Positions 33,804 to 34,381 of a stretch of 34,381 nucleotides of DNA are shown here, piece by piece. Origin of the DNA: Gemmatimonadota bacterium (GTDB taxonomy: Bacteria; Gemmatimonadota; Gemmatimonadetes; Gemmatimonadales; Gemmatimonadaceae). The notes under the pieces are model-generated. The model saw only the letters and a list, made by a program, of their open reading frames with translations. It had not been told where the DNA came from and did no database searches. Position numbers and translations under genes: made by a program. The stretch's first letter is position 1; every line of letters starts with the position of its first letter. The DNA is taken from contig JANYHJ010000108.1 of the NCBI GenBank assembly GCA_025359135.1, forward strand, positions 1 through 34,381, read 5' to 3'.

Positions 33804-34381
33804 GTCGCCTCCTGCGGCTCGACCCTGAGCCAGGTCGCGAGCCGACCCAGTGCCCACACCGCGAGGCCGGCGATGATCACGACGATGCCGCCCTTCATGA
33901 GGTTCGCCACAAACGCCGCATCGCGAACCGGCAGGTCGATCGGATAGCGGCGGAGGACCTCCCAGCGCTCGGTCATCCAGTGCCACGCGCTGTGTCCGAC
34001 GAGCGCACTCAGGACAACCACCGCCGCACGTTCGGACGGCACGTGCGCGAGCACGATGTTGAGCACGGGCACGAGCACCACCAGCACCGCAAGTTGCCCC
34101 ACCTCGACCCCGAGGTTGAAGCCGAGGAGCGCGCTCACGAGATGTCCGCCCGCGAACTGCAGGCTTTCGCGCAGCGCAAACGAGAAACCGAACCCATGGA
34201 TGAGGCCGAAGGCGAAGGCGGCCATCCAGCGCTTCTCCCCCGCGATCCCGAGGATGTTGGCGATCGCCATCGCCACGATCGACAGCGCGATCAACCACTC
34301 CACCGCGGGTGGGAACCAGCTCATGTCGGGCGCGATGCCCGCCGCGGATGCCGCGAGCGTGATCGAGTGCGCGACGGTGAA
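33800..34381 (-). CDS. HupE/UreJ family membrane protein (5' part outside window)
   Basis: The visible 193 residues begin with FTVAHSITLAAS, the conserved HupE/UreJ motif. They contain several membrane helices: SWFPPAVEWLIALSIVAMAI, an AFAFGLIHGFGFSFAL segment with a conserved His, and a GFNLGVEVGQLAVLVVLVPVL segment. HSAWHWMTERW and a final C-terminal helix (VIIAGLAVWALGRL) follow. Some family members are nickel or other metal permeases linked to hydrogenase or urease; neither is present here. In this operon it stands before a cytochrome c and a PQQ dehydrogenase, so a role in metal supply, maturation or redox is possible but unproven. The N-terminus and start lie beyond the window. Confidence 0.85.
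   Translation of the reverse strand, partial: FTVAHSITLAASAAGIAPDMSWFPPAVEWLIALSIVAMAIANILGIAGEKRWMAAFAFGLIHGFGFSFALRESLQFAGGHLVSALLGFNLGVEVGQLAVLVVLVPVLNIVLAHVPSERAAVVVLSALVGHSAWHWMTERWEVLRRYPIDLPVRDAAFVANLMKGGIVVIIAGLAVWALGRLATWLRVEPQEAT

Noticed and set aside
33804-34298. Upstream extension of the cytochrome c frame
   Set aside because: It lies over the HupE/UreJ-like gene in another frame and would bury the signal peptide internally.

Overview
The window is a G+C-rich, densely packed bacterial chromosome segment. It carries mostly housekeeping genes plus a secreted/respiratory accessory end. A lipoprotein, Tat and Sec signal peptides, a periplasmic-type c-type cytochrome with a PQQ enzyme, and GatCAB point to a free-living diderm. 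The mix of an alternative GlmU-like enzyme, a roadblock protein and exported CocE/NHL/Tat enzymes makes Gemmatimonadota my best guess. This is an inference from gene content only; no rRNA is present. I found no tRNA or rRNA gene, insertion sequence, CRISPR array or phage gene. There is no gene-free stretch longer than about 130 bases.

Region 1 (1-11343, minus strand) reads right to left as one long translation/secretion operon: rimP, nusA, an L7Ae-like gene, infB, rbfA, truB, ribF, secD, secF, tatD, ridA (cut by the window edge). Neighbours overlap or lie a few bases apart. The exception is a 57-base infB-rbfA gap containing a strong hairpin. A strong intrinsic terminator sits only 22 bases upstream of rimP, with a promoter-like sequence beyond it. 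It can end murA transcripts and may also act as a leader attenuator for the nusA operon.

Region 2 (11363-13685) holds murA on the minus strand, with Asp in place of the fosfomycin-sensitive Cys. A divergent secreted zinc-dependent phospholipase C-like gene lies on the plus strand. Its 3' end overlaps gatB tail to tail.

Region 3 (13655-22302, minus strand) reads lipoprotein, serS, sensor histidine kinase, uvrD/pcrA, gatC, gatA, gatB. The lipoprotein promoter lies back to back with the promoter of region 4.

Region 4 (22404-30997, plus strand) starts with a roadblock/LC7 protein and a single-domain response regulator. They are followed by mannose-1-phosphate guanylyltransferase, a GlmU-like sugar nucleotidyltransferase/acyltransferase and a WalJ/YycJ-like metallo-hydrolase. 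It continues with three exported proteins: a CocE/NonD serine hydrolase, an NHL beta-propeller and a Tat-signal aminotransferase. A 15-bp-stem terminator ends it.

Region 5 (31081-34381, minus strand) is a tight operon with 4-base overlaps: HupE/UreJ-like membrane protein (cut by the window edge), mono-haem cytochrome c, PQQ-dependent dehydrogenase. It looks like a small periplasmic oxidation module. The parts most worth a second look are the nusA leader terminator, MurA Asp119, the Tat-exported aminotransferase cluster, the HupE-cytochrome-PQQ operon, and the near-leaderless promoters.
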